DNA of 64,000 bases from Agapanthus africanus. Its lineage: Eukaryota; Streptophyta; Magnoliopsida; Asparagales; Amaryllidaceae. The stretch is taken from assembly GCA_030015575.1 (NCBI GenBank), contig JASDDO010000018.1:381543908-381607907 (forward strand). The letters run 5' to 3'. A program made the position numbers and the translations under genes. How positions within the stretch are numbered: the stretch's first letter is position 1; every line of letters starts with the position of its first letter. The notes under the pieces were generated by a model. That model was given only the letters and a program-made list of their open reading frames with translations, was not told the DNA's origin and did not search any database. Below are positions 1-10,742 of this stretch, one piece after another.

Positions 1-1250
1 GAAGAAACCAGAGTGGAGAAAGAAATCTGGCACGGCGCGGATCCTACGCTTGACAGGCTTCAACCCATTCGTCTCCCCAGATATTATACAGAAGGCTTGA
101 AGAGTCTACTAAAGCGCCAGGGGATATCCTTCAAGCAGACCGTTCGAAAAGACAAGCTCTATGACAAAGTCTGGAACGTTCCCAGGACTCAACGCAAACT
201 ACCTAATGGGATAATGGAAACAAAAGGACTTGGATACATCCGGTCAAAGAAACGAGAGTTACTACACGGTTGCTACGTCGTGTATGACTTCCATGAAGAA
301 GCGGATGCTCAATGAGAGGACACTAATCCTGAACCAGTAAAAGTTCCAGATGCAAAAGTGCCCACTCCGTCGTTCGAAGAACAAGCGGACAAACTTATAA
401 GGGAAGCTGGTCAAAAAGTCCGAGACGACCATAACCGCGAAATGGCTATCTACGAGAAAGCCAAAACGCAACGCTTCCTCCAACAGGCCGTGAAAAATGA
501 AAATGCCTCTCCTTGTGAACCTGTTATAAAGAAGGCTCGACGCATAGGCAGAAACAACTCGAAACGCGAAAAGGCGCTCAACAGCAACGAAGCGGGACTA
601 AGAGATCACGCAAGCAGGAATCGAACGGTTCCGATCTATCCCTCATAAGAAAAATGGGTCGAGCATACTCTTTTCCCCGGGACAAGACGAAGAAAATACT
701 TGACCTCGCTCTAAAACATCAGATGCTTACGCTGCCGGAGTCTAAACACCCCGAACAAGCAGGCGAAGTCTCTCATCCGGACTATTGCCCTTATCACCGA
801 GTGATAGGGCACTCTCTCGAAGACTGCTTCATCTTCAAGAATTGGGTTGAAGATCAGTATCAGCTTGGCAAGTTCGCTCTGTCCGACAACTGGAGGGTAG
901 CGCCGCTACAGAAGCACGAACCCAAGGCCACGAAAGAAGAACCAGTTCCACATTGGGATTGGAAACGAATTCGTACTTGTCACATGATAACGATATCAAA
1001 AGAAGAGCCCGAGAACATGAATGGCCTTCCCTGGTGCTTTGAAAACAGCAACGACGAGGTAATCTCAGAATTCCCACCAGCGCTAAAAGAGCTGGAAGAT
1101 GGAATCCATACCACTGCAGATAACCTCAAGAAAATTGAGTTGGGAACGGCGAACGATCCGCGACCGACATTCATTAGTGAGCTGCTGTCTGAAGAGAAGG
1201 TGGCTTCATTAAAAGTCCTACTTATGCAGCATAAAAATTTCTTCGCATGA
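1..1250 (+). pseudogene. Tat gag to protease-linker region, remnant
   Basis: Open stretches at 13-315, 358-648 and 654-1250 carry lysine/arginine-rich sequence and then, near 780-870, a Cys/His motif (YCPYHRVIGHSLEDC, followed by FIFKNWVEDQY). This phrase is typical of the linker between gag and pol in plant Tat elements. I see no clear DTG protease active site inside the window. The stretch at about 1140-1250 leads directly into the region just upstream of the reverse transcriptase. Fossil coding sequence with several breaks. Confidence 0.65.
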
Positions 1251-1271
1251 AACTATTCCGAAATACCGGGA

Positions 1272-2453
1272 CTAGATCCAGAAATTGCTGTGCACAAATT
1301 GGCAATATCCCCGGACGTCAAGCCGGTCAAGCAGGCACCAAGAAGAATGCGGCTCGAGCTTGAAATGAGCATCAACGCCAAGGTCAAGAAGCTGATCGAC
1401 TCTGGCTTTATCCAGGAGGTTCAATATCCTGAATGGATCGCCAATATCGTCCCGGTAATGAAGAAAAATGGGATAGTGCGCATATGCGTGGACTTCCGGG
1501 ATCTCAATAAAGCCTGCCCGAAGGACGATTTCCCAGTGCCAGTCACCGAACTGATGATAGACAACACGTCCACTCATGAGGTTTTCTCCTTCATGGACGG
1601 CTCATCAGGATATAATCAGATCAAGATGCATCCCGAAGACCAGAAGCACACCGCTTTTCGGACTCCTCTGGGAATATTCTGTTACAAGGTGATGCCCTTC
1701 GGTCTAAAAAACGCCGGTGCCACTTACCAGACGGCCATGATGAAGATCTTCGATGATCTCATACACGAAATCGTCGAATGCTATATCGACGATCTCGTGG
1801 TTAAAAGCAAATCATACGAGGAACATTTAGAATATCTTAAGACCATATTTCAACGCCTTCGACAATACAACTTGAAGATGAACCCTCTCAAGTGTGCATT
1901 CGGGGTTTCCTCGGGCAAATTCCTGAGATTCATTGTCCGACATCGAGGTATCGAAATAGATCCGTCAAAGATCAAGGCGGTCATGGAAATGCCTCCGCCA
2001 AGGACTCTCAAACAGCTGCAGTCTCTCCAAAGGAAGCTCGCGTATATACGGCAATTTATAGCTAACCTTTCAGGCAAGTGCCGTCCTTACAGCCACCTGA
2101 TGAAGAAGGGAACCCCGTTCGTCTGGGACCAAAAATGCCAAAGCGCGCTAGACGAGATCAAGCAATACCTGCAGAAACCGCCAGTGCTGGCTGCTCCGGT
2201 CAAGGGAGAGCCCCTCATTCTTTATACAACCGCCTTCGAAGGCTCCTTAGGTGCATTATGGGCGCAAGAGAACGATCAAGGGAAGGAAAGAGCACTCTAC
2301 TACTTAAGTCGAGTTCTACTGGGGGCAGAAAGCAACTACTCCCCCATTGAAAAACATTGCCTGGCGTTGATCTTTGCGATAACAAAGCTCAGACACTATG
2401 CGTTGGCGCATGAGGTCCGTCTCATTTCGAAGGTGGACCTCTTAAATATTTAA
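1272..2453 (+). pseudogene. Tat reverse transcriptase and first RNase H
   Basis: Ty3/gypsy reverse transcriptase. In order: VKQAPRRMR near 1325, the NGIVRICVDFRDLNKACPKD palm motif near 1468-1527, FMDGSSGYNQI near 1590-1620, FRTPLG and YKVMPFGLKNAGATYQ near 1655-1730, and the catalytic YIDD at 1782-1793. A connection and gypsy-type RNase H segment follows (about 2110-2420), ending with IEKHCLALIFAITKLRHY. The enzyme would copy element RNA into DNA inside virus-like particles. The motifs place it in the Tat group. It is a fossil copy and is not claimed to be functional. Confidence 0.85.
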
Positions 2454-2539
2454 TGTCAAAGGCCATATTGACGGGACGACTCGCTAAATGGGCCCTGCTC
2501 TTGATGTAGTTCTCGATAACGTATCAACCTCTCAAGGCA

Positions 2540-3110
2540 GTGAAAGGCCAGGCCATCGCCGACTTCCTCGCTAAGCATCCGATACCCGCCGATTCTCCTT
2601 TGAATTGCGATCTTCCGGACGAACATGCGTTTGATGCGATCGACGGTGGTGATACCCGTTGGGAGCTATATTTTGATGGAGCGTCTTCCATGAAGAAGCG
2701 CAAACAAAGTACCCCTATAATCAAATCGGGGGTAGGACTCATCTTTGTAACTCCACAAGGAGGGATAATGCGCTTTGCTTTCTCCTTAACAGAACCGAGG
2801 ACAAACAATGAAGCCAAATACGAAGCTCTGATAGCAGGCCTCGAGATCGCCATCGACATGGGAATTGAAAACCTCCTCATATACGGAGACTCCCAGCTGG
2901 TCGTTAGTCAAGTAAACGGCGACTATCAAACGTGCAAACCAGAGTTGGTGAAGTACGGCGAGAAGGTGCAGCAACTGTTGACCCAAATTCCTTCCTATAC
3001 TTTGGAAAACATACCGTGTGTGGAAAACAACAAAGCGGACGCGTTGGCCAAACTCGCTAAAGAACTGGCCGATGAGAACCTGAATGACGTAAGAATCGTA
3101 GTACAAAGCC
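2540..3110 (+). pseudogene. Tat second (archaeal-type) RNase H domain
   Basis: After a linker (KGQAIADFLAKHPIP) comes WELYFDGAS (about 2660-2690), NNEAKYEALIAGLE (about 2805-2850), IYGDSQLVVSQV (about 2880-2915) and NKADALAKLAKEL (about 3030-3070). These give the D-E-D-D carboxylates of a type I RNase H resembling archaeal and plant host enzymes. A second RNase H after the gypsy one is a known feature of the Tat clade and is the best evidence for placing this element there. It lies in the same open stretch as the integrase N-terminus. Confidence 0.85.
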
Positions 3111-3199
3111 GTCGGGTACTTGCCCCAGCGGAAATATCTCCGGAATCATCCGAAGAAAAGGGAGCGGCTGAGCAGACGACCCTGCAAATAAAAGATCCG

Positions 3200-4465
3200 G
3201 AAAATACCGAGGATTGGAGAGAAGTCTTTATAGACTACTTCAAATATCGTCGAACGCCCGAAGATGTGTCCTCAAGACATCAGCTTATGAAACGAGCTCT
3301 GTCTTTCACCTTCGTCAATGATACTCTGTACAAGAGGTCGTTCGATTCTTTGTGGTTGAGATGCTTGGGACCTGATGAAGCGAAAAGAGTCGTTCAGGAG
3401 GTTCATGATGGACTCTGCGGTTCTCACCAAGCAGGCCCAAAGATGAAATTGAAGATCAAACGGATAGGCTACTACTGGCCCACGATGATTCAAGACTGCC
3501 TTGAGTATGCGAAGCAGTGCCACTCATGTCAAATTCATGGGGATTTCATCCACCAGCATCCAAATCCACTTCATCCAACGGTGGCCAGCTGGCCATTCGA
3601 AATGTGGGGAACTGACATAGTCGGCCCCATCGAACCAGCATCGTCTAGAGGACATCGTTTCATCCTAGCGACAACTGACTACTTCTCCAAATGGGCAGAG
3701 GCAGTACCGCTGAGGGAAGTGAAGACGGAGAATATCCTCCACTTCTTCAAGACGCACGTCATATTTCTGTTTGGAACTCCGTGACGGATCATCTCCGATA
3801 ACGGGCAAGCTTACAGAAGCCACAAGATCAATCGCTTCGCGCAACAACACAATATAGACTGGAGATATTCCTCGGTTTATAATCCGCGAGCTAACGGTCT
3901 AGCTGAAGCCTTCAACAAAACCTTGACAAAGATCATGAAGAAAACGGTGTCCCGAAATAAGAAGGACTGGCATGAGAGACTGCGAGAAGCTCTCTGGGCG
4001 TATCGAACTACGTTCAAAATTGCCATAAACACAACGCCATACGCGTTGGTATTCGGTACAGAAGAAGTACTCCCCCTCGAGATAGAGTTACCCTCTCTAC
4101 GAGTGGCGGTCCACTACGAGCTGACGGACGAAGAAAATGCTCACCTTCAGCTTGAGGAGCTTGATGCCCTGGATGAAACCCGGCTCATAGCGCAACAAAA
4201 TCTGGAAGCCTATAAAGAAAAGATGATGCGCTCATATTAAAGATTGACCCGGCCGAGGACATTTCGCCAAGGCGAACTCGTGCTATTGGTCAAAAGGCCT
4301 ATGACCCCCAATCGAGCCAAGCGGGGAAAGTTCGAGCCAAACTATGAAGGCCCATACATAATAGACAAGGTCTACCAAGGTGGAGCCTATCTACTCATGG
4401 ATATGCACGGTGAAAGACCTTACAGGCCAATAAATGGTCGATTCCTAAAGAAATACTACGCTTAG
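3200..4465 (+). pseudogene. Tat integrase
   Basis: The zinc-binding HHCC domain is at about 3402-3525 (HDGLCGSHQAG, then CHSCQIHGD). The catalytic core follows with WGTDIVGPI near 3605 and DYFSKWAEAVPL near 3677-3710. The region corresponding to the second aspartate lies near 3790-3810, and WAYRTTFKIAINTTPYALVFG near 3997-4060 is the usual end of the core. A C-terminal SH3-like part (LVLLVKRPM, then GPYIIDKVYQGGAYLLMDM) runs to about 4465. Integrase would join element DNA to the host genome. The region is broken. No chromodomain is seen, as expected for a non-chromoviral gypsy element. Confidence 0.8.
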
Positions 4466-4555
4466 CGGGTTACTGCCTAGGTCAATGATAGATGACAACG
4501 ACTATGTCCGCTCGCTATCTTCCTAAGCTCAAACTTTATAAGCAATATTCAACCT

Positions 4556-4715
4556 TCTCCTAGACGGACCGAAACGTCCTTAAACTAATGTCGGACTGAA
4601 ACATCCTTAAGCTAATGGCGGACCGAAACGTCCTTAAACTAATGGCGGACCGAAACTTCCTTAAACTAACGAAGGACCGAAACGTCTTTAAACTACTATC
4701 GGAGTATCCTTAGGC
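4556..4715 (+). repeat. 29-bp tandem repeat in Tat 3' region
   Basis: About five head-to-tail copies of a unit reading approximately GGACCGAAACGTCCTTAAAC plus TAATGGC. Copies differ by a few bases. It starts about 90 bp after the integrase region. Hypervariable tandem repeats in the 3' untranslated region are known for Tat/Ogre elements. Confidence 0.85.
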
Positions 4716-4723
4716 TGACGGGA

Positions 4724-5018
4724 TAAAAAAATATATATAAATATATATATATATATAATAAACGGTATGTCCATAAGCAAAATGGGCACGGATGAAAACC
4801 CAAAAGGGCTCCATGAATAAAAACAGCAGGGCTACCGGCGAGTGTTCATGAAAACCCGAAAGGGCGCGACCTCGTAAAAAATATATATATAAAAATAAAA
4901 AAAACGGTATGTCCATAAGAAAAATGGGCACGAATGAAAACCCGAAAGGGCTCCGTGAGTAAAAACAGCAGGACTACCGGCGAGTGTTCGTGAAAACCCG
5001 AAAGGGCGCAATCTCGTT
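4724..5018 (+). repeat. Two copies of a ~150-bp repeat with AT microsatellites
   Basis: An (AT)n tract (about 4728-4758) is followed by AACGGTATGTCCATAAGC, then ATGGGCAC, AAAACCC and GGCTACCGGCGAGTGTTC. The same series recurs from about 4905 to 5018 after another AT-rich tract. Copies are close to 90 per cent alike by eye. Confidence 0.8.
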
Positions 5019-5019
5019 A

Positions 5020-5580
5020 AAGGACACTTACAGGGTCCTTTCGACCTTGTAAGGAGAAACCACCCGCGTGAGATCCTTACGACTCACAAGGGAGCAGCAC
5101 ACTTAGGGATCCCCACAATTCCTAAGGAGAAAATACACTTGCGAGATCCTCACGACTCGTAAGGAGAACTCTCTTATGGGACCCTCACGGCTCATAAGAT
5201 TTGAAAGTCTTAAGTTACAGAGACCTAAACCTGTGCTTAAGCAAACCCTCCACAACCTTCGATATTGCCCTATAAGTGGTTCAATACTGGCCCTTGTATA
5301 CAATCCACGGGCGCGAATAAATATTTCCCTAACCAAGCTTCATCCGTGATTGGGGATATGTGCGCATGATGAACAACCCTTATAAGTCCTCTCGGCTTAT
5401 AAGGAGAAAACACTCTTGTAGGATCCTTACGACTTACAGAGGATCATACACTTAGGAATCCTCACGATTCCTAAGGAGAAAATACACCTACAAGATCCTC
5501 ACGACTTGTAGGGAGAAATACCTTTGTGAGACCCTTACGGCTCAAGAAGTCAAAAGCCTTAGCCGACAGGATCCTAACCC
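5020..5580 (+). repeat. Degenerate 40-60 bp repeat family based on palindromic words
   Basis: The phrases AGGATCCTTACGACTTA, CACTTAGGAATCCTCACG, ATTCCTAAGGAGAAAATAC and ACCCTCACGGCTC recur many times in a loose head-to-tail order. Many are short inverted repeats, for example AGGAATCCTCACGATTCCT. The same family recurs at 6838-7030 on the other side of the 30-bp minisatellite. Confidence 0.75.
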
Positions 5581-5694
5581 TATTCGCTAAGCCATCTATG
5601 TTCGACATTGACTGAGGCAAATGATGATTTGCTCTTGGCAATATCCCAGTTGTAGCGGTGCTGATGCCGAAATCGGTGTCTAAGTTTAAGTTTA

Positions 5695-5945
5695 CGGTGA
5701 AAGGTCGGTAGGCCGCACGTGCATACGAAATAGTCGAAATGATGGGGCAGCTTGCAATAAAAAGCAGCAAGTAAAGAAAACGTATGCATACAAAATAGCC
5801 GAAATGATTGGGCAACTCGCAATAAAAAGCAGCGAGTAAAAATAAAATAAATAGCCGAAATGATTGGGCACCGCGAAAAATAGTCGAAATGATTGGGCAA
5901 TCGCGACCTTCGCGATATAAAAGCTGAAATGATAGAGCATCGCGG
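5695..5945 (+). repeat. Short interspersed tandem repeat (AGTCGAAATGATTGGGCA family)
   Basis: Four to five copies of a unit centred on TAGCCGAAATGATTGGGCA, separated by variable stretches such as CTCGCAATAAAAAGCAGC. Unit spacing varies from about 35 to 90 bp. Part of the same repeat-rich Tat 3' region; no coding function is inferred. Confidence 0.75.
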
Positions 5946-6212
5946 AAATAAAACAATACAAATAAATGAAACTTTTGCCCTACAGTTGAGATCATATCGA
6001 TCCCTGTATACAATCCAGGGGCAAAAAAAAAGGGGACTACATTTCAAAACCAGGTTGCGTCAAAGGGAAGTCGAATCTCGACGACCACATTCACAGCGTG
6101 GAGACCAACAGCGGCGTTCCTCCTCATTCCAGCAGGACATAGACGTGGCATCACCAATCGGAGCTACGGCAAAATCCCCAGTTCCAAGACTCTACGGTTC
6201 ACAGACAACCTA

Positions 6213-6800
6213 GAGTCAACCAATGACCTCCGTCTCGGAAACAAGTCAGCCAATGACCTCCGTCGCGGAAACAAGTCAACAAATGACCTCCGTCGCAGAA
6301 ACAAGTCAGCAAATAACCTCCGTCGCGGAAACAAGTCGACCGTCTCGGAAACAAGTCAACCAACGACCTCCGTCTCGGAAACAAGTCAACCAACGGCCTC
6401 CGTCGCGGAAACAAGTCAGTGAACGGCCTCCGTCGCGGAAACAAGTCTGCAAACGACCTCCGTCGCGGAAACAAGTCAGCAAACGACCTCCGTCGCGGAA
6501 ACAAGTCAGCAAACGACCTCCATCTCGGAAACAAGTCAGCCAACGACCTCCGTCTCGGAAATAAGTCAACCAACGACCTCCTTCTCGGAAACAAGTCATA
6601 CAACGACCTCCGTCGCGGAAATAAGTCAGCCAACGACCTCCGTCTCGGAAACAAGTCAACAATGACCTCCGTCGCGGAAACAAGTCAACAAATGACCTCC
6701 GTCGCGGAAACAAGTCAGAAAATGACCTCCGTCGCGGAAACAAGTCAGCAAATGACCTCCGTCGCGGAAACAAGTTAGCCAACGACCTCCCCGTCGGAGC
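6213..6800 (+). repeat. 30-bp minisatellite, about 19 copies
   Basis: Unit approximately AACGACCTCCGTCGCGGAAA plus CAAGTCAGCC, repeated about 19 times with small changes (CGTCTCGG or CGTCGCGG; AACAAATG or CAACGACC). The period is mostly exactly 30 bp, a multiple of three, so several frames on both strands stay open by chance. The array is GC-rich and rich in CpG, unlike the AT-rich flanks. Confidence 0.9.
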
Positions 6801-6837
6801 CATACTTCGACTCGGAAACAAGTCAACTCACCAACCA

Positions 6838-7030
6838 CTTACGAGTCCTCTCGACTTGTAAGGGAGAAAATTCTCTTATAAGATCCTTACGACTTATAAG
6901 AGAAAACACACTTAGGAATCCTCACGATTCCTAAGGAGAAAATCCACCTACGAGATCCTGTCGATCCGTAGGGAGAAAAGTCTCTATGAGACCCTCACGG
7001 CTCGTGGAGTTGAAAAGTCTTAGACAGCAG
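6838..7030 (+). repeat. Second block of the CTTACGACTTATAAG repeat family
   Basis: Same phrases as at 5020-5580 (CTTAGGAATCCTCACG, ATTCCTAAGGAGAAAAT, GACCCTCACGGCTC). This suggests the 30-bp minisatellite expanded inside, or was inserted into, an older repeat field. Confidence 0.75.
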
Positions 7031-7283
7031 ATCTGAATCTGCGGCCTAAGCCATCGTTATATTTTAGAGAAATCTAGATGCTTACTCTATTATTTGTTTA
7101 TCAAGACAGCCTGCTGATAATAAGAGAAAGTAGAAAACAAAGAAATAGTACAAGACATTGCAAAGGAAAATGTGTATCTTTATTGAATGCAATCAAGTAC
7201 AAGGTGAAGCGTACAAAAGAATAAAGAATGGATACATATTATTTAAAAAGAAAATTTTTACAAGTATATAGATACAAGGGGAA
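7031..7283. other. AT-rich spacer between the repeat field and the antisense coding region
   Basis: About 250 bp of AT-rich sequence without repeats or an open frame. On the minus strand this lies just past the end of the coiled-coil segment, so it may hold that region's 3' untranslated part, but no clear polyadenylation signal is decisive. Confidence 0.4.
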
Positions 7284-7892
7284 TTACTGGGAAGGAAGCG
7301 TTTTGCATAGCCTTAGCAATTGTTCGCGCACCTCCTTCCACACTTTCTCCTGATCGGCTACCACCGCCAGATCTGCCTCCACTTGAGCTCGCTGCTGCAA
7401 GACAGATGCAAGCTGCTCCCTAATAGCTTGATGAGCAGCTTCACGGCCTGGGGTGTCACGTTCGGCGACATCAAGCTTTCGCTTCAAGTTTAGCCCATGA
7501 GAGATGCGTTCCAGGAGGCCCTCAAAGATAGCCTTCACTTGGGCAACATTCGCCTCAACCTCAGCACGCAGACGAGCCGTCTCGCTCGAGGTCTCTTGGC
7601 ATTCTCTCAACCTTAAAGCTGCTTCTTGTTCCAAGTGGTGGACGTAAGAAGCGCTTTACTCGATCCACGCTGCTCTTTCATTGCTCGCGGCTAAGGTCTC
7701 GGGAGCAGGGCGCATAAACTCCAGTTGATGTAGACGAGCCTCGATCTCTCTACAGTGGTTAACCCAAGATGCGATGATGCCCTCGTCATAGAAGTTTACG
7801 AGTATCACCAGCATCGGGTTAACCGCCGTAGCGAAGTCTGCAGCAGATGTAGGAGTCTCGACGTCGAGTTCCTCGACGTAGTCGCTCAACAT
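7284..7892 (-). pseudogene. Antisense region, coiled-coil C-terminal part
   Basis: The segment at 7892-7656 contains FATAVNPMLVILVNFYDEGI and REIEARLHQLEFMRPAPETL. The segment at 7634-7284 reads as one long heptad-type helix (ARLRAEVEANVAQVKAIFEG, REQLASVLQQRAQVEADLAV, VWKEVREQLLRLCKTL). Leucine, alanine and valine recur at a/d spacing. This could serve for dimerisation. No specific family is recognised. Confidence 0.5.
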
Positions 7893-8295
7893 GCGCAGAC
7901 TATTCGCGGCGCCTTTCGAGGACGGGCATCTCAGGAAAGGGCCCGCCGGCGTTATGATCCGAGACTTGAAGGGCGCCGAGACCGGAACGACAGATGAAAA
8001 AACAAGATATGATCAGATAACAGTTCAAGAACCAAAAAAAAGGGGAGTTATCAATGCGATAGCTGCTGTACCAGCTGCGGCAGATGGCAAGGCCGGAAGG
8101 GCCGGTGGCGCGGCTAATCTTTCATCCCCTCCTTCAATTTCTAGCACTGCAGTCGGGACAAGAAAAAAGTTAGAAGTAATTCCAGCAATGAAAAAGAAAG
8201 ATATCAATGGGAAACCATACTCACCAGCGCCACCGGAGGAAGAAGCGAATTCAGATGGGAAGGAGAAGTGTGGGAGCAACACTTGATAGAGATGA

Positions 8296-9728
8296 TCAAA
8301 AAGCACTCCTGAAAAGACACAGCAGTACGACTTTAGTACATAAATTAGGCGGCTGAAAGACGAAACTAATAGGTTGCAGATCCATACCTTCCAGCATCTT
8401 CGATGGTATAAGAGAGGGCTGAGAAGTGACCACCGCCAAGACAGTAGTTGACGGCGCTCCCTCGAGCAGTGGTGCATTGGCGCTGGCCTCACCTGCGTTA
8501 AAAAACAAGGATAAACCTGTCAGAAGCGATTGCAAGATAAAAAAAAGGGGGACGGTAATCCGAAATTTACCTGATGAGCCTCCAGCCGAGACGGAGGCGT
8601 ATCCCTCCTCCATCGACATAAGACTACCACCCGTGGCCTCATCCCCAGACTCCACGGGGGTCGTTGTCGTGCTCGCGAGGCCAGGAGACGGCGGAGGGCC
8701 ATAGGCGGGGAGAGCTATGACCGGAGCATTGCCAGACTCCTGAGAAAGAGCGGTTGGCTTGTCCTCAGGAATCATGTCCACCTCACCCGCTACTCCCTCA
8801 GGCTCAGCAGTCACAGTTGTCTCGGCTACCGTCACCACGAGGTCATCGGTCTCAGGTGCTCCGCCCGCTGCTACCTCGGGCTCGGCATCAACCACTTGCT
8901 CAGGCATAGTGGACGTGACCGTTTCGTCATCCACTATCTCGGTCCCAGCAATCTCGGTTGTGTCGTCCGCCATCGGCTCGGGCTCAACCAATGCCTCCCC
9001 CTCTGGCTCCTCAGGTTCGACAGTCTCCGCCTCCCCCTCGGTTGGACTTGGCCCTGCAGGATAGAATATATAAGAACCAACAGCTTTATAATTCTTACAA
9101 CGAAATTCTGAAAGAAATATTACCTGAGGCGGACTTGTCGTTAGCCTCCCTATTGGCGCGAACCGCTTGTCTATGAGCTGTAGACAAGGCGACCGGGGGC
9201 TCTTCTGACAGAGTATCGGCATGAGGGACGGTGCTTGGGCCCGCTCCAATGGCCAAGGCAGCCCTGCATGCCTTCGCTTCACGCCTTGACCGCTTCCTCT
9301 CCTCCCAAGCTGACGCGATGGACCTTTTTGACGCTTCCTTCATCAAGGCGTCGTCGTCCTCATTCAGAGATGCCTCCAGAGCCTTTAAGGCATCTCTCAT
9401 CGGCTCTTCAAGTCGGGCTTCTCGTGGTAGTCCCGAGGAGGTAGAAACGTCGGCAACTGACCCGGGAAGAGTCTCCGCGTCACTTGGCGGAATCAGCATT
9501 GAGGTTCCTGCGATAAAAAGGGAGAGGTTAGATCGACCATAACACAAGGAAAATGAAAACTTGATGAATTGAAACTTACTAAGACCTAAGGACGCTCTAA
9601 GGCGTTCCTCCTCTTGAAAAGTTTTGAGGGAAGCGGCAATGGCTTCTTCAGTGGTGATGCCTGTTGGAAGAAAAAAAGAAAAAACGTTAGTTGAGGGAAA
9701 TAATAAAGATATAACATAAAAAAAGCGA
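8296..9728 (-). pseudogene. Antisense region, acidic low-complexity part
   Basis: Two overlapping open segments. One contains AAIAASLKTFQ-like and EASLNEDDDALMKEASKRSI helices with SAWEERKRSRREAKACRAAL. The other is dominated by E, P, V, A, T and G (EGEAETVEPEEPEGEALVEP and EVAAGGAPETDDLVVTVAET). It is probably an unstructured acidic linker. The two frames read the same DNA in part, so at most one is real at any point. No catalytic motif is seen. Confidence 0.4.
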
Positions 9729-10742
9729 CTAGTGGTTACTTGATTGCGCAAGCTTAGCTAGCCATGCGTCATGCCTCGCCAACCGCTCTGAAACTTCGAG
9801 GGCGGCCTCCAAGTCCGTGTCATCCGGCGGCATGACTAATCCCTCGTTAGTCCCATATTCCCTCAGGCCCTCAGCATAGGGAGCGTGGGGTTCCTGACCG
9901 AACACGACGTCAGCGGCGAAGAGCGACTTCTTTTTCTTCTTCTGCCTACCAACCCTAGGTGCACCCGGAATCGACTTGCGCTTTGCAGGCACCTTGGGGC
10001 GGCGGGTCCCGATGTCCGCATACACGCCAGACTCCGGCGAGGATACAACCACTGTCTCTACTGGAACACAGGGCGCCAGTGGTGCATCCGCAATATCAGG
10101 GAGCGGCAATCCGCGTGGGGGACTCTGCGCACGCAGTGGTCCGGCTCTAGCATCTTTTAGAGGGGGAACTACCAGGGTCCTTGGCACTAAAGGAGCGTTG
10201 CGGTCACTACCTGGAGGCGCACCCTTACGGTCGACCAGCAATCGCCTTTCCTCCTTTATGACGGCTCCCGTCGAATGACTGTACCATTCTGTATATACCT
10301 CGAGGAGTCGTGGGGCGCAAGCTGGCTTACTAATAAAAAAATGGGAACCCGTATTCAGGCGCATGAAGTGATGCAGTGCGTTCTCCATCCCCTCTTTAGT
10401 AGCAGCGGGTTCCGATAAGAAGGCTTCGAATGGTACCCCTTGATTGTAGCTCAGCTGTTGGGCGAAACGATGCGGGTTGTACCTCATGAAAATCGCCGCA
10501 CCGTTCTGCCTGAACACCAGGAAGCCCGGTCTGATAGAGTATAAGTGGAGGGTCTCCCTGGCCGTCAAAACTGAGGCTCCATCTTTGAAAGTGTCCTGCA
10601 ATGGCCGCACCGCAGTGGTAGACGCCTTTCCAATAGTCAACACCTTGTCGACGAAAGACACCCCGTCTCCAATGGTGTGGGGGCGAAGGAGTAAACCCCT
10701 GGCATTCCGTGGCAATGGAGTCATAATTGATGCTCCAATCAA
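9729..10742 (-). pseudogene. Antisense region, middle part with nuclear-localisation-like basic cluster
   Basis: A 337-residue open segment. The first half is compact and hydrophobic (SVLTARETLHLYSIRPGFLV, RYNPHRFAQQLSYNQGVPFE). The second half is proline-rich and contains RRPKVPAKRKS followed by GRQKKKKKS (about 9915-10000), a strong nuclear-localisation-like signal. It ends in an acidic helix (PDDTDLEAALEVSERLARHD). No known domain is recognised in the first half. It follows the mobile-domain-like part directly. Confidence 0.5.

Noticed and set aside
6199-6838. Several long open frames on both strands rich in RRRS, PPSRKQV or TCFRDGG repeats
   Set aside because: They are by-products of the 30-bp minisatellite, whose period is a multiple of three, so many frames stay open without selection.
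4556-7030. CRISPR-like repeat-spacer array
   Set aside because: Repeats are direct tandem units without unique spacers of constant length, in a plant retrotransposon.
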